Below are positions 1-8,357 of a DNA stretch of 64,000 bases, piece by piece. Under the pieces are notes generated by a model. The model made no database searches, was not told the DNA's origin, and saw nothing but the letters and a program-made list of their open reading frames with translations. The position numbers and the translations under genes are program-made. The stretch comes from Oscillospiraceae bacterium (GTDB taxonomy: Bacteria > Bacillota > Clostridia > Oscillospirales > Oscillospiraceae), in the NCBI GenBank assembly GCA_910575695.1, contig CAJTGJ010000002.1:186001-250000 (forward strand), read 5' to 3'. The number at the start of each line of letters is the position of its first letter. The stretch's first letter is position 1.

Positions 1-1
1 C

Positions 2-598
2 GTGGAGGCGGACAAGGCTGCGGCGGTCATCTCCCAGCTGGACGAGAAGCGGCAGGTGCAGGTGGTGGAGAGCATGGCCAAGATCGAGAGCGTGTCCCCC
101 GTGGCCGTCAAGATCATCGAGGCCGAGATGCGCAAGAAGTTCTCCAGCATCGTCACCAACGCCAACGTCAAGGTGGGCGGCATCGACTACGTGGCCGATG
201 TCATGAACAACATCGACCGCACCAGCGAGAAAAACATCTTCGACGGCCTGTCCGCCTATGACCAGGAGCTGGCCGACGAGATCCGCAAGCGGATGTTCGT
301 ATTCGAGGACATCATCACCATGGACGACCGCTCCGTGCAGCGCTTTGTCCGGGACTGCGACCCCCGGGACCTGGTGCTGGCCCTCAAGACGGCCAACGAG
401 GAGGTCGCCAAGAAGCTGCTTTCCAATATGTCCACCCGTATGGCGCAGAATATCAAGGACGACCTGGAGATCACCACCAACGTCAAGCTCAAGGACGTGG
501 AGGACGCCCAGCAGCGCATCGTGGACATTATCCGCCAGTTAGAGGAAAAGAACGAGATCGTAATCGCGAAGGGCGGAAAGGACGATATCATTGCCTAA
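2..598 (+). CDS. fliG: Flagellar motor switch protein FliG, C-terminal part (5' truncated by window)
   Basis: FliG is the rotor protein of the C-ring; its C-terminal domain contacts MotA and carries torque. The visible 198 residues correspond to the middle and C-terminal armadillo/torque domains of a protein that is usually about 335 residues, so roughly 140 N-terminal residues lie upstream of the window. The stretch DDRSVQRFVRDCDPRDL near residues 106-120, followed by ALK and a KLLSNMS helix, matches the charged torque ridge of the family. The open frame runs in from the window edge, so no start codon is assigned. It is followed with an 8-base overlap by fliH, which is the standard Gram-positive order. 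Identification is confident. Confidence 0.95.
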   Translation: MEADKAAAVISQLDEKRQVQVVESMAKIESVSPVAVKIIEAEMRKKFSSIVTNANVKVGGIDYVADVMNNIDRTSEKNIFDGLSAYDQELADEIRKRMFVFEDIITMDDRSVQRFVRDCDPRDLVLALKTANEEVAKKLLSNMSTRMAQNIKDDLEITTNVKLKDVEDAQQRIVDIIRQLEEKNEIVIAKGGKDDIIA

Positions 599-1466
599 CA
601 TTTTCAAAGCATTCTCCCGGACAAAGGCGGAGCCCTATAAGTTCCCTGCCGCAGAGGAGATTGTGGTGGAGGGGGCCGGGCCCGAGTTTGAGGAGTTCAC
701 AATCCCGGAAGGCTCCTCCCCCCCGGAGGGGGAGGAGGCGGAGTCCGGCGAAGCCCTGGCCGGAAAGGCGCCTGAGCCCGAGGCTGAGCCTGAACCGGAC
801 CCGGTGGAGACGCCCATCAGCTTTGCCCAGATCCAGGCGGAGCAGATCATGGCGGACGCCCGGCGGGAGGCGGACCAGCTTCTGATTCAGACCAAGGCCC
901 GGGCCGATCAGGACGCCGAGGCGGTGATGGCCAGGGCCCGCGAGGCGGGCTATCAGGAGGGCTATGCCGCCGGAATGGCCAAAGCGGCCGAGGAATCCAG
1001 GCAGCTCCGGGAGGAGCAGGCAAAGCGTCTGGAGGAGGAGGTCCACCGCTTCATGGAGCACGCCGGGGACACGCTGGACCGACAGATGGACGCCAGCGTG
1101 GAGGATCTGCGGGACCTGGCCATGGCGGTGGCGGAGAAGGTGGTGTGCGTCAGCCTGAAAAGCAGCGCCGACGTCATCGCCCGGATGATCCAGACCGCCA
1201 TAGACAAGCGCAAGAAGAAGGAATGGGTGCATATCTATATTGCGGAGTGCGACGCCAAACGGCTCACCCAAGTACCGGCGTCGCTGACTGCCGCCCTGTC
1301 CGCCCTGTCAAACCGGGTGCGGATTATCCCCATGGGGGACGACGAATCGGGTACCTGCATCATTGAGATGCCCGACGAGATCGTAGACGCCAGCGCCGTC
1401 ACCCAGCTGAACAACCTGCGAACCATTCTGAACGACACGGCGGGGAGCGGCGCCAATTTGTTCTGA
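591..1466 (+). CDS. fliH: Flagellar export apparatus regulator FliH
   Basis: FliH is the peripheral stalk-like partner that binds the export ATPase FliI and links it to the C-ring. This 291-residue protein has an acidic, Pro/Glu-rich N-terminal third, a long Ala/Glu/Arg-rich helix (about residues 80-165, including AREAGYQEGYAAG, a FliH/V-ATPase-E type signature) and a compact C-terminal domain. The chosen start is TTG inside the end of fliG, preceded by a GGAAAGGA ribosome site about 8 bases upstream, so the two genes are translationally coupled. No upstream ATG fits. Position between fliG and fliI supports the call; the sequence family itself is poorly conserved. Confidence 0.88.
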   Translation: MPNIFKAFSRTKAEPYKFPAAEEIVVEGAGPEFEEFTIPEGSSPPEGEEAESGEALAGKAPEPEAEPEPDPVETPISFAQIQAEQIMADARREADQLLIQTKARADQDAEAVMARAREAGYQEGYAAGMAKAAEESRQLREEQAKRLEEEVHRFMEHAGDTLDRQMDASVEDLRDLAMAVAEKVVCVSLKSSADVIARMIQTAIDKRKKKEWVHIYIAECDAKRLTQVPASLTAALSALSNRVRIIPMGDDESGTCIIEMPDEIVDASAVTQLNNLRTILNDTAGSGANLF

Positions 1467-1514
1467 TACAGAAAAATCCTTTGGAGCGGGCCGGAACGGC
1501 CCATGGAGGAGATC

Positions 1515-2825
1515 ATGCCTTCCATATTTCAGCAGATGACCCGGCAGGTGTACAACGCGGAGCCCTACAGCCTGACGGGGAAAATTGAAAATATCGTGGG
1601 TATGTCCATCGAAGCCTCCGGCGGGCGGGCCGCTGTAGGCGATATCTGCCGGATTTACAACGGCGATTCCGGCGGACAGGTGACCGCCGAGGTGGTGGGG
1701 TTCAAAAACGACCACATCCTGCTTATGCCGTATTCAAACATGAACGGCATCTCGGCGGGCAATTTTGTGCGCAATACCGGGGGACAGCTCACCTTGCAGG
1801 TGGGCGAGTTCCTGCGGGGGCGGATTATCAACGCCCTGGGACAGCCCATTGACGGCAAGGCGCCTTTCGAGGGGGGGAGCTCCTATTGTATCGGAGCCAA
1901 CTATATCAACCCCCTCCAGCGCCCCCCGATCCGGGAACGGATCCAATTTGGGGTGAAGGCCATCGACGGGCTGATTACCATTGGCAAGGGCCAGCGTATC
2001 GGGATTTTTGCCGGTTCCGGCGTGGGCAAATCCACCCTGATGGGCATGATTGCCAAGAACGTCACGGCGGACATCAATGTCATCGCCCTGGTGGGCGAGC
2101 GCGGCCGTGAGGTTTTGGAATTTGTGGAGAAGGACCTGGGCCCGGAGGGGATGAAGCGTTCCATCCTGGTGGTGGCAACCTCCGACCAGCCGGCGATGCT
2201 CCGGATGCGGTGCCCCAGCGTGGCCACCGGCATCGCGGAGTATTTCCGGGACCAGGGCTACGACGTGCTGCTGATGATGGACTCCCTCACCCGCTTTGCC
2301 ATGGCCCAGCGGGAAATCGGGCTGGCCATCGGCGAGCCGCCGGTGTCCCGGGGCTATACCCCGTCCATGTACGCGGAAATGCCCAAGCTGCTGGAGCGCA
2401 GCGGCAATTTTGCCAAGGGCTCCATCACCGGGGTATACACCGTGCTTGTCGAGGGCGACGACACCAACGAGCCCATCGCCGACACGGTGCGGGGCATCCT
2501 GGACGGGCACATCGTGCTCAGCCGCCAGCTTGCCAACTCCAACCACTATCCCGCCATCGACGTGGGGGCCAGCATCTCCCGTCTGATGACGGAGATCGTC
2601 TCCCCGGAGCACCGCCAGCTGGCCTCCCGCATCCGGGATATTATGAGTACCTACGAGAAAAACGCGGATCTGATCGCCATCGGGGCTTATAAGCCGGGCT
2701 CCAACCGGAAGCTGGATTTTGCCATGTCCAAAATCGACGCGGTGAACGATTTCCTCACCCAGGACGTGAACGAGGCGTTTACCTATGACCAGTGCGTAGA
2801 ACAGCTTGCCCGGATTCTCCAATAA
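1515..2825 (+). CDS. fliI: Flagellum-specific export ATPase FliI
   Basis: FliI is the F1-beta-like hexameric ATPase that energises substrate delivery to the flagellar type III export gate. The 436-residue product has a Walker A motif GSGVGKST at residues 167-174, a Walker B-type LLMMDSLTRFA, and the ERGREV and PPVSRGYTPS segments typical of the family. An in-frame ATG at 1503 exists, but the GGAGG at 1505-1509 sits 5 bases before the ATG at 1515, so the shorter form beginning MPSIFQQ is preferred. It follows fliH by 48 bases and precedes fliJ, its usual activator. Length and motifs are normal. Confidence 0.97.
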   Translation: MPSIFQQMTRQVYNAEPYSLTGKIENIVGMSIEASGGRAAVGDICRIYNGDSGGQVTAEVVGFKNDHILLMPYSNMNGISAGNFVRNTGGQLTLQVGEFLRGRIINALGQPIDGKAPFEGGSSYCIGANYINPLQRPPIRERIQFGVKAIDGLITIGKGQRIGIFAGSGVGKSTLMGMIAKNVTADINVIALVGERGREVLEFVEKDLGPEGMKRSILVVATSDQPAMLRMRCPSVATGIAEYFRDQGYDVLLMMDSLTRFAMAQREIGLAIGEPPVSRGYTPSMYAEMPKLLERSGNFAKGSITGVYTVLVEGDDTNEPIADTVRGILDGHIVLSRQLANSNHYPAIDVGASISRLMTEIVSPEHRQLASRIRDIMSTYEKNADLIAIGAYKPGSNRKLDFAMSKIDAVNDFLTQDVNEAFTYDQCVEQLARILQ

Positions 2826-2852
2826 ATAAACCTTACAGAGGTGCAGAAATAG

Positions 2853-3305
2853 ATGAAGAAATTCAAATTCTCCCTGGATTCTGTGCTGTCCTACAAGCAG
2901 CAGGTGCTGGACGCCCTCAAGGGCGAACACGCCGCCATTCTGGCCGAGGTCCGCGCCCAGGAGGACGTGGTGGAGGCCGCCTGGCGGGCCTACCGGGACT
3001 GCAACGACGAGTTCTGCCGCCGTAAGATGGAGGGCATGATCGTCTCCGACGCCGTGTTCTACGAGACGGGGCTCCGGGTGCTGGAACGGGACATCCAGCG
3101 GGAGACCGACAAGCTGGACGCCCTGCGGAAGAAAGAGGAGAGAAAGCGCCGGGAGGTGGTGGACGCCAAGATCGACACCTCCTCCATTGAAAAGCTGAAG
3201 GAACATAAGCTGGAGGACTACAACAAGGCGGTCCAGAAGGCGGAGGAAAGCCTCATCGACGAGTTCGTCAGTTCCGCCCGGGCACGGGCCGGCATTGGCG
3301 CATAG
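2853..3305 (+). CDS. fliJ: Flagellar export chaperone FliJ
   Basis: FliJ is a small coiled-coil protein that sits in the FliI ring like the gamma subunit of F1-ATPase and helps move substrates to the export gate. The 150-residue product begins MKKFKFSLDSVLSYK, the characteristic FliJ opening, and the remainder is a long charged helix rich in Glu, Arg and Lys with no hydrophobic segment. It lies 27 bases after fliI and follows a GAGGTG ribosome site. FliJ is defined more by position and helical character than by motifs; both fit here. Confidence 0.92.
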   Translation: MKKFKFSLDSVLSYKQQVLDALKGEHAAILAEVRAQEDVVEAAWRAYRDCNDEFCRRKMEGMIVSDAVFYETGLRVLERDIQRETDKLDALRKKEERKRREVVDAKIDTSSIEKLKEHKLEDYNKAVQKAEESLIDEFVSSARARAGIGA

Positions 3306-3315
3306 TATAACGAGG

Positions 3316-3377
3316 CCCGCAAGGCGGGTTTTCGGATTTTTGACGACGCGTCCAATTCGGCGCTTGCGCCGTTTGGA
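3316..3377 (+). other. Two intercistronic stem-loops between fliJ and fliK
   Basis: The 105-base gap holds two inverted repeats. The first is CCCGC / GCGGG with a 3-base loop (3316-3328), followed by TTTTC, which looks like a weak terminator. The second is TCCAA..GGCGC / GCGCC..TTGGA (3351-3377). They may cause partial termination or mark RNA processing. No gene fits in the gap. Confidence 0.45.
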
Positions 3378-3410
3378 ATATATATCCTGTATGAAAGGAG
3401 GAAAAACAAA

Positions 3411-4568
3411 ATGGAGCAGTTAAACAACAACGCGGCCTTAGCCATGCTTCAGGCCATCGCCGGACGGAGCCAGCCCCAGGCCAGCAAGACGGGCAAGAGC
3501 GACAAGGACAGCGATTTCCAGAAGCTGATGGATAAGACCAGCTCCAGCAGCAAGGACAGCCAGGTGGAGGACACCAGCAAAACTGAGACGCCTGTGACCG
3601 AGACCACCGAGGAGGCCCCCGCGGAGCAGGAGGACGCCCTCACCAGGATTAAGAAGATGCTGGAGCAGAACGGGAACGCCGTGGCGTTCAAGCCCGACTC
3701 GGTTTTGATTTTGCTTGACAAGGATACCGGCCAAATGACCGCAAGCTACAATCCCGGCGAGTGGGTCATGGTGGTTACCGACGAGGGGAGCGAATGTATC
3801 CCCATCACCGGCCTGGAGCCTTGGCAGGAGGCCCAGCTGAACCAGCTCCTGCTGGACCCCCAGCCCATCGACGCCTCCGACCCCAGGGTGGACGCCATGC
3901 TGGAGGCCACCGCCCCCGGCGCGGACAACAGCCCCGCAGCTTTGCTGGAGAAGGTGACCGCCGACCAGTTCGGCAAGGTGATCGACCAGGCCGTGGACGG
4001 CGTGAAGGCCGAAGCCCAGCCCCAGACCGACGAGGAGGGCGACGGCGAGCTTCTGCTTGGCGGTGGAGACCAGGCCCCCCAGCAGCTGTTCCACGACGTG
4101 GAAGCGCCCCCGGTGAAGGTGGGCGACGTGTACCAGGACCCCGAGACCGAGGCCAATGTGGCAAAGCAGGTGGACACCGGACTGGCCCAGGCTTTGGAAA
4201 AGGGCGATTCCATGGTGCGCATCCAGCTGAACCCGGAGCACCTTGGCAGCGTCACGGTGGAGATCACCCACAGCGCCGAGGGCATCATCCATGTGGCCCT
4301 CAACGCCCACAGCAGCGAGACCCGGAGCCTCTTGGAGCGCCACGCCGGCGAGCTGCAGAACCTGGTGGCCAGCCGCACCCAGCAGGAGGTTGAGGTCAAC
4401 GTCCAGCGGCAGCAGGAGAGCCAGCAGGGCCAGAACCAAAACTATGACGGACACAACGGCCACGCTCAGGACGGCCGGGAGCGCCGCCGCCAGCAGCAGG
4501 AGCAGGACAGCGGCCAGGATTTCATCCAGCAGCTTCGCCTGGGCCTGATCGCCACTGACGCGGAATAA
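3411..4568 (+). CDS. fliK: Flagellar hook-length control protein FliK
   Basis: FliK measures hook length and switches export specificity by acting on FlhB. The 385-residue protein has a hydrophilic, Ser/Lys/Glu-rich N-terminal region and a C-terminal hook-length domain (about residues 262-340) with the pattern RIQLNPEHLGSVTVEI typical of the FliK C-domain, ending in a Gln/Arg-rich tail. The ribosome site GAAAGGAGG is 10 bases upstream of the ATG. It sits between fliJ and flgD, as in Bacillus and Clostridium, where it is often preceded by ylxF; no ylxF is present here. Overall sequence is divergent, but the C-terminal pattern and position make the call firm. Confidence 0.9.
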   Translation: MEQLNNNAALAMLQAIAGRSQPQASKTGKSDKDSDFQKLMDKTSSSSKDSQVEDTSKTETPVTETTEEAPAEQEDALTRIKKMLEQNGNAVAFKPDSVLILLDKDTGQMTASYNPGEWVMVVTDEGSECIPITGLEPWQEAQLNQLLLDPQPIDASDPRVDAMLEATAPGADNSPAALLEKVTADQFGKVIDQAVDGVKAEAQPQTDEEGDGELLLGGGDQAPQQLFHDVEAPPVKVGDVYQDPETEANVAKQVDTGLAQALEKGDSMVRIQLNPEHLGSVTVEITHSAEGIIHVALNAHSSETRSLLERHAGELQNLVASRTQQEVEVNVQRQQESQQGQNQNYDGHNGHAQDGRERRRQQQEQDSGQDFIQQLRLGLIATDAE

Positions 4569-4592
4569 TAAGGAAAGGAGCGATTATTTACT

Positions 4593-5255
4593 ATGGCAGA
4601 CTTTTCTATGGCTGATATTGCGGGCCTGATGGGCGTCGGCAGCGGCAATTTAGCCCAAAATTCCACCAGCCGCCCCAATAACACCGAGCTGAATATGGAG
4701 GACTTCCTCCAGCTGATGATCGTGCAGCTCACCAACCAGTCCATCGACGACGCCATGGACACCAGCGAAATGATGAACCAGATGGTGCAGATGCAGATGA
4801 TTTCCGCCATCACCAACCTGACCGCATCCAGCGTGATGGGCTATGCCAGCTCCCTGGTGGGCAAGGTGGTTACCGTCGGCCTGGTTAAGGACAACAAGTT
4901 GGAGGAGCGGGAAATCCTGGTCATGGGCACCGGCACCCTCAACGGACAGCAGGTGATCTTCGGCAGCGACGGCGAGACCTACGCCCTGAACCAGATCATG
5001 GCGGTGGGACGTTTGCCCGACGAGAACGGCAAGTACCCCGGCCTTGGCGGCGATGGCGATGGAGACGGCGACGGCGACGGCACCGGCGGCGTGGAAGGCG
5101 GCGACGGGACAGGCGACGGCGACGGCGCCGGCGGCGTGGAAGGCGGCGGCGGGACAGGCGACGGAGACGGCGCCGGCGGCGTGGAAGGCGGCGGCGGCGC
5201 GGGCGACGGCGGCGGCAGCACCGGCGGCGAACAGGGAGCCCCCGAGACTGAGTGA
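4593..5255 (+). CDS. flgD: Hook-cap protein FlgD with Gly/Asp repeat tail
   Basis: FlgD forms the temporary cap that guides hook (FlgE) assembly outside the cell. The first 148 residues look ordinary for a short Gram-positive FlgD: ELNMEDFLQLMIVQLTNQ (residues 32-49) is the conserved N-terminal export/assembly segment, then a Met/Gln-rich helix and a small beta domain. From about residue 150 the protein becomes a 70-residue Gly/Asp/Glu tail made of three 15-residue repeats (GDGDGxGGVEGGxGx). The tail is unusual for FlgD and may be a flexible or cation-binding extension. The downstream reading frame is intact, so this is not an obvious assembly error. Confidence 0.9.
   Translation: MADFSMADIAGLMGVGSGNLAQNSTSRPNNTELNMEDFLQLMIVQLTNQSIDDAMDTSEMMNQMVQMQMISAITNLTASSVMGYASSLVGKVVTVGLVKDNKLEEREILVMGTGTLNGQQVIFGSDGETYALNQIMAVGRLPDENGKYPGLGGDGDGDGDGDGTGGVEGGDGTGDGDGAGGVEGGGGTGDGDGAGGVEGGGGAGDGGGSTGGEQGAPETE
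5067..5201 (+). repeat. Three 45-bp tandem repeats inside flgD
   Basis: Three consecutive 45-base units (5067-5111, 5112-5156, 5157-5201) encode GDGDGTGGVEGGDGT, GDGDGAGGVEGGGGT and GDGDGAGGVEGGGGA. They are near-identical at the DNA level and in frame, so copy-number change would lengthen or shorten the FlgD tail without a frameshift. Shorter Gly-Asp codon pairs precede them (5049-5066). Confidence 0.9.
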
Positions 5256-5273
5256 TAATGAGGTGACATTGAG

Positions 5274-5657
5274 ATGATCCAGCGTGTATCAGGACTACAG
5301 CGCAGGGACGCGCCCCAGGCCCCGGTACAGCAGCGGGTAACGGCAGGGGGCGGCTTTGGCGCGATGCTCCAGCAGGAGCTTGCCAGGAGCCAGCAGCCAG
5401 CCCAGGGCGTGGAGTTTTCCAAGCACGCCATTTCCCGTGCGCAGGAGCGGGGCATTGAAGTCACGCCAGATCTGATGGACCAGCTGGCGGGCAGCGTCGT
5501 CCGGGCGCAGGCCAAGGGGGCCACCAACATCTTAGCCATGGACACGGAAAAGGCCTTTATCATCAATGTGCCCAATGCTAAGGTCATCACAGCCATCACT
5601 CAGGAAGAAATGAGAGAAAATATCTTTACCAATATTGACGGCGCCGTGTTCCTGTAA
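5274..5657 (+). CDS. TIGR02530-type flagellar operon protein
   Basis: This 127-residue protein matches, by recall of the family pattern, the small flagellar operon protein found between flgD and flgE in many Firmicutes. The core reads FSKHAISRAQERGIEV, then a stretch ending KAFIINVPNAKVITA, and a C-terminal NIFTNIDGAVFL, which are the hallmark segments. The molecular role is not established; the genomic position suggests a hook-assembly or hook-length function. A GAGGTGAC ribosome site lies just upstream of the ATG. No signal peptide or membrane segment is visible. Confidence 0.85.
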   Translation: MIQRVSGLQRRDAPQAPVQQRVTAGGGFGAMLQQELARSQQPAQGVEFSKHAISRAQERGIEVTPDLMDQLAGSVVRAQAKGATNILAMDTEKAFIINVPNAKVITAITQEEMRENIFTNIDGAVFL

Positions 5658-5699
5658 TAAAATAGTACAGTTCAAGGCAGGACCGGATTCGGATGCCTT

Positions 5700-5726
5700 C
5701 GGCCCGCGTCCGATTGACGCGGGCCG
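5700..5726 (+). other. GC-rich stem-loop upstream of flgE
   Basis: CGGCCCGCGTC and GACGCGGGCCG form a perfect 11-bp stem with a 5-base loop. There is no T tract, so it is unlikely to be a full terminator. It lies in the flgE leader about 35 bases before the start codon and may stabilise the downstream message or mark processing. Confidence 0.6.
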
Positions 5727-5760
5727 GGCGGCGCCAAACCGAAAGGAGTAATTTTTAAAC

Positions 5761-7095
5761 ATGACTGGTTCCATGTATGCGGCGATCGCGGGCCTGAAGG
5801 CCCATATGCAGAATCTGAACGTAATCGGCAACAACGTTGCCAACGTCAATACCCAGGGCTATAAATCCGCCCGGGCGGTGTTCAAGACCTCCATCTACAC
5901 CACCACCAGCGGCGGTTCCAACGGCTCGGCCAACATCGGCGGCAAAAACCCGGCGCAGATCGGCTACGGCGCGAATATCGGCGCTATCGACATTGATATG
6001 AGCTCGGGCAACTACTCCATCACCGGCAAGACCACCGACCTGATGATCGACGGCCAGGGCTTCTTCCTGGTGGGCACCAAGGATATCGCCCGGAACTTTA
6101 CCGGCACGGCAAATGACGTGGGCAGCTCGGGCGCGTTCACCTCCCTGACCCTCACCCGTGTGGGTGACTTCGACATCATGCCTGACGGCTATCTGTCCAA
6201 GAACGACGACGGTATGTGCGTGTACGGCTTCCTGTGCACCGGTGTTGCCACGCTGGAGGATGTGACGGCGGGTAAGGCCGCCAAGGTGGGCGACCCCATG
6301 TTCAGCGACCAGCTGGTGCCCATCCGTATGCCCCGGGTTTATAAGGACACTGACGGCTCGATGAAGATCGGCTATCCCCGCGCGGGCGGCGGTATTGACA
6401 AGGGGACGGCTGCGGGCACCAATACGCCGGCGGTTCCCGGCGACGCCTCGGCAAAGGAATTTGAGGATGCGATGAACGCGGCTGGCGGCAACACGGACAG
6501 TAAATATCTGCTGGACTATGGAGCTTATGAGAAAGTGACTGGCGGTACTGGCGGTACGGGCGGTACGACGGAGGTCGTTGAATCGAGCTATTCCCAGGGT
6601 ACGTTTTCCAACATTAGCTTCGACCAGAACACCGGCGTCATCACTGCCACCTGCGACGACCTGGGCGGACAGACCGTTACCATCGGCTGTATTGCTGTGG
6701 GCAACGTGACCAACCCCAACGGCGTTACCCAGATCGGCAGCAGCTACTACAAGGCCGGCCAGGGCGCTGGTGAACTGACCATCTCCACCATGGGCGGCGG
6801 CAAGGATCTGGGCATCTACTATGTCAACGGCTCGATGACCTACACCTCCACTGCTGGCGGGAACAACACCCACGCGGGTTCGGTCAATATGCCGATGGCG
6901 GACGGCACCATCGACGGCGCCCGCCTGCGCAGCAGCTCCAGCAAGCTGCTCTCCAACGGCCTGGAAATGTCCAAGACCGACCTGGCCCAGGAGATCGCCA
7001 ACATGATCGTGACCCAGCGCGGCTATCAGGCCAACACCCGTATCATCACCGTGACCGACTCCATGCTGGAGGAACTGGTCAACATGAAGCGCTGA
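5761..7095 (+). CDS. flgE: Flagellar hook protein FlgE
   Basis: FlgE polymerises into the hook that joins the rod to the filament. The 444-residue product has the N-terminal rod/hook signature NVIGNNVANVNTQGYKSARA (residues 20-39), the conserved VDGQGFFLV-like LMIDGQGFFLV near residue 100, and the C-terminal helix ending QRGYQANTRIITVTDSMLEELVNMKR. The central part (about residues 215-280) is a variable exposed region with a Gly/Thr repeat (GGTGGTGGT). A strong GAAAGGAG site is 11 bases before the ATG. The gene is flanked by GC-rich stem-loops on both sides. Confidence 0.96.
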   Translation: MTGSMYAAIAGLKAHMQNLNVIGNNVANVNTQGYKSARAVFKTSIYTTTSGGSNGSANIGGKNPAQIGYGANIGAIDIDMSSGNYSITGKTTDLMIDGQGFFLVGTKDIARNFTGTANDVGSSGAFTSLTLTRVGDFDIMPDGYLSKNDDGMCVYGFLCTGVATLEDVTAGKAAKVGDPMFSDQLVPIRMPRVYKDTDGSMKIGYPRAGGGIDKGTAAGTNTPAVPGDASAKEFEDAMNAAGGNTDSKYLLDYGAYEKVTGGTGGTGGTTEVVESSYSQGTFSNISFDQNTGVITATCDDLGGQTVTIGCIAVGNVTNPNGVTQIGSSYYKAGQGAGELTISTMGGGKDLGIYYVNGSMTYTSTAGGNNTHAGSVNMPMADGTIDGARLRSSSSKLLSNGLEMSKTDLAQEIANMIVTQRGYQANTRIITVTDSMLEELVNMKR

Positions 7096-7120
7096 TAAAG
7101 GCTTTACCAAGGCGCGGTGA

Positions 7121-7143
7121 GGGGCGGGCGCGCTGCCCGCCCC
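7121..7143 (+). other. GC-rich stem-loop after flgE
   Basis: GGGGCGGGC and GCCCGCCCC form a perfect 9-bp stem with a 5-base loop 26 bases after the flgE stop. The lack of a T run argues against simple termination. It could protect the upstream flgE message from 3' degradation. Confidence 0.6.
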
Positions 7144-7188
7144 TGCCGAGCCCCCTGTGACCGTATTCGGGATAAGGAGGTTCGCACC

Positions 7189-7404
7189 ATGATCGTTTTA
7201 ACCAAAAGAAACCATGAAAAATTCCTTGTAAATCATCTGCAAATCGAGTATATTGAGAGTATCCCCGAATCCAAGATCGTTATGATGAACCACGACTATT
7301 ACCTCGTGCGGGAGACCACCGAGGAGATCATAGAGAAGATCGCGCGCTACAACGCCAAGGTCATGGATATTCAGCGCGAGATTACCATCGTAGACAAGCG
7401 GTGA
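7189..7404 (+). CDS. flbD: FlbD/SwrD family flagellar protein
   Basis: This 71-residue protein begins MIVLTKRNHEKFLVNHLQIEYIESIPES, the typical opening of the small FlbD family (SwrD in Bacillus subtilis, where it is reported to raise motor power for swarming). It has no membrane segment. A longer open frame starts at 7117, but the AAGGAGG at 7175-7181 is 7 bases before the ATG at 7189, which agrees with family length. The gene lies between flgE and motA, consistent with a motor-related role. Confidence 0.92.
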   Translation: MIVLTKRNHEKFLVNHLQIEYIESIPESKIVMMNHDYYLVRETTEEIIEKIARYNAKVMDIQREITIVDKR

Positions 7405-7409
7405 ACTGC

Positions 7410-7459
7410 CGGGCTGGAGCGCAGCCCGTATAGACCGGCCGGGCGTTTCGTCCGCCCGG
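7410..7459 (+). other. Two stem-loops between flbD and motA
   Basis: CGGGCT / AGCCCG with a 7-base loop (7410-7428) is followed by CCGGGCG / CGCCCGG with a 7-base loop (7439-7459). Neither is followed by a T tract. They add to a series of intercistronic hairpins around flgE. Confidence 0.55.
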
Positions 7460-7480
7460 AGTTGGAGGTAGAATGCTGCA

Positions 7481-8323
7481 ATGAATATTACATACATTAT
7501 CGGCGTAGTATTGGCCCTGGTGGTCTTCTTCCTGGGCTGCATCATGGGCATCAACATCGGCCCCAACGCCCCGGAGGGCGCGGATATCATCACGGTTCAG
7601 ATCGAAAACCTGTGGAACTTCTTCGACGCGGCCAGTATCTTCATCGTCATCGGCTGTACCTTCGCCATCGTGGTGGCCAGCTTTCCGGGCAGCGCCCTGG
7701 CGTCCATCCCCAAGCACTTCGGGGTGATCCTGAACGCCGGGAAGTTCAAGCCCCTGGAGATCATCGACCAGCTGGTGGACCTGGCCCAGACCGCCCGTAA
7801 GAACGGCCTGCTGGCCCTGGAAAGCAAGGCCAACGAGCAGGAGGACCCGTTCTTCAAGCAGGCGATCATGCTCATCGTGGACGCAAACGACCCGGATAAG
7901 GTGCGGGCCATCCTGGAGAACGACATCGAGTGTATGTCCTCCCGGCATGACGACGCGGCGGGAATGTACGATAAGGCATCGTCCGTGGCCCCGGCTTTCG
8001 GCATGGTAGGTACGCTGGTGGGCCTGATCAATATGCTGCGAAGCATGGACGTCACCAGCGGCGGCGGCGACCTGGGCGGCAGTATGGCGACCGCCCTGGT
8101 GACCACGCTGTACGGCTGTATTCTGGCCCATATGATCTTCGGCCCCATCGCCAACAACCTGCGCATCCGGGACGGCGAGGAAGTGCTTTGCAAGGAGATC
8201 ATCGTGGAGGGCATCATGTCCATCCAGTCCGGCGAGAACCCCAAGGCCCTGCGGGAGAAGCTGCTGACCTATATCTCCCAGAAGGACCGGGACGCCAGCG
8301 GCTCCGGCGGTTCCGGCGAGTAA
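7481..8323 (+). CDS. motA: Flagellar motor stator protein MotA
   Basis: MotA is the four-helix membrane subunit of the stator ion channel and pushes on FliG. The 280-residue protein has hydrophobic helices near residues 1-25, 40-65, 170-195 and 205-225, with the cytoplasmic loop between helices 2 and 3 as expected. The segment MVGTLVGLINML followed by GSMATALVTTLYGCILAHM is the conserved helix 3-4 region of MotA/PomA proteins. A GGAGGT ribosome site precedes the ATG by 12 bases. It pairs with motB 34 bases downstream. In Bacillus subtilis motAB is outside the fla operon, so inclusion here is the clostridial arrangement. Confidence 0.96.
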   Translation: MNITYIIGVVLALVVFFLGCIMGINIGPNAPEGADIITVQIENLWNFFDAASIFIVIGCTFAIVVASFPGSALASIPKHFGVILNAGKFKPLEIIDQLVDLAQTARKNGLLALESKANEQEDPFFKQAIMLIVDANDPDKVRAILENDIECMSSRHDDAAGMYDKASSVAPAFGMVGTLVGLINMLRSMDVTSGGGDLGGSMATALVTTLYGCILAHMIFGPIANNLRIRDGEEVLCKEIIVEGIMSIQSGENPKALREKLLTYISQKDRDASGSGGSGE

Positions 8324-8357
8324 GATACAGGCTGCGGCATAAGGAGGGAAATCCATT

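Noticed and set aside
5067..5201. CRISPR-like repeat
   Set aside because: The units are contiguous, coding and without spacers; it is a FlgD minisatellite.
7117..7188. Longer start for flbD
   Set aside because: The extension is hairpin sequence; AAGGAGG and family length support 7189.
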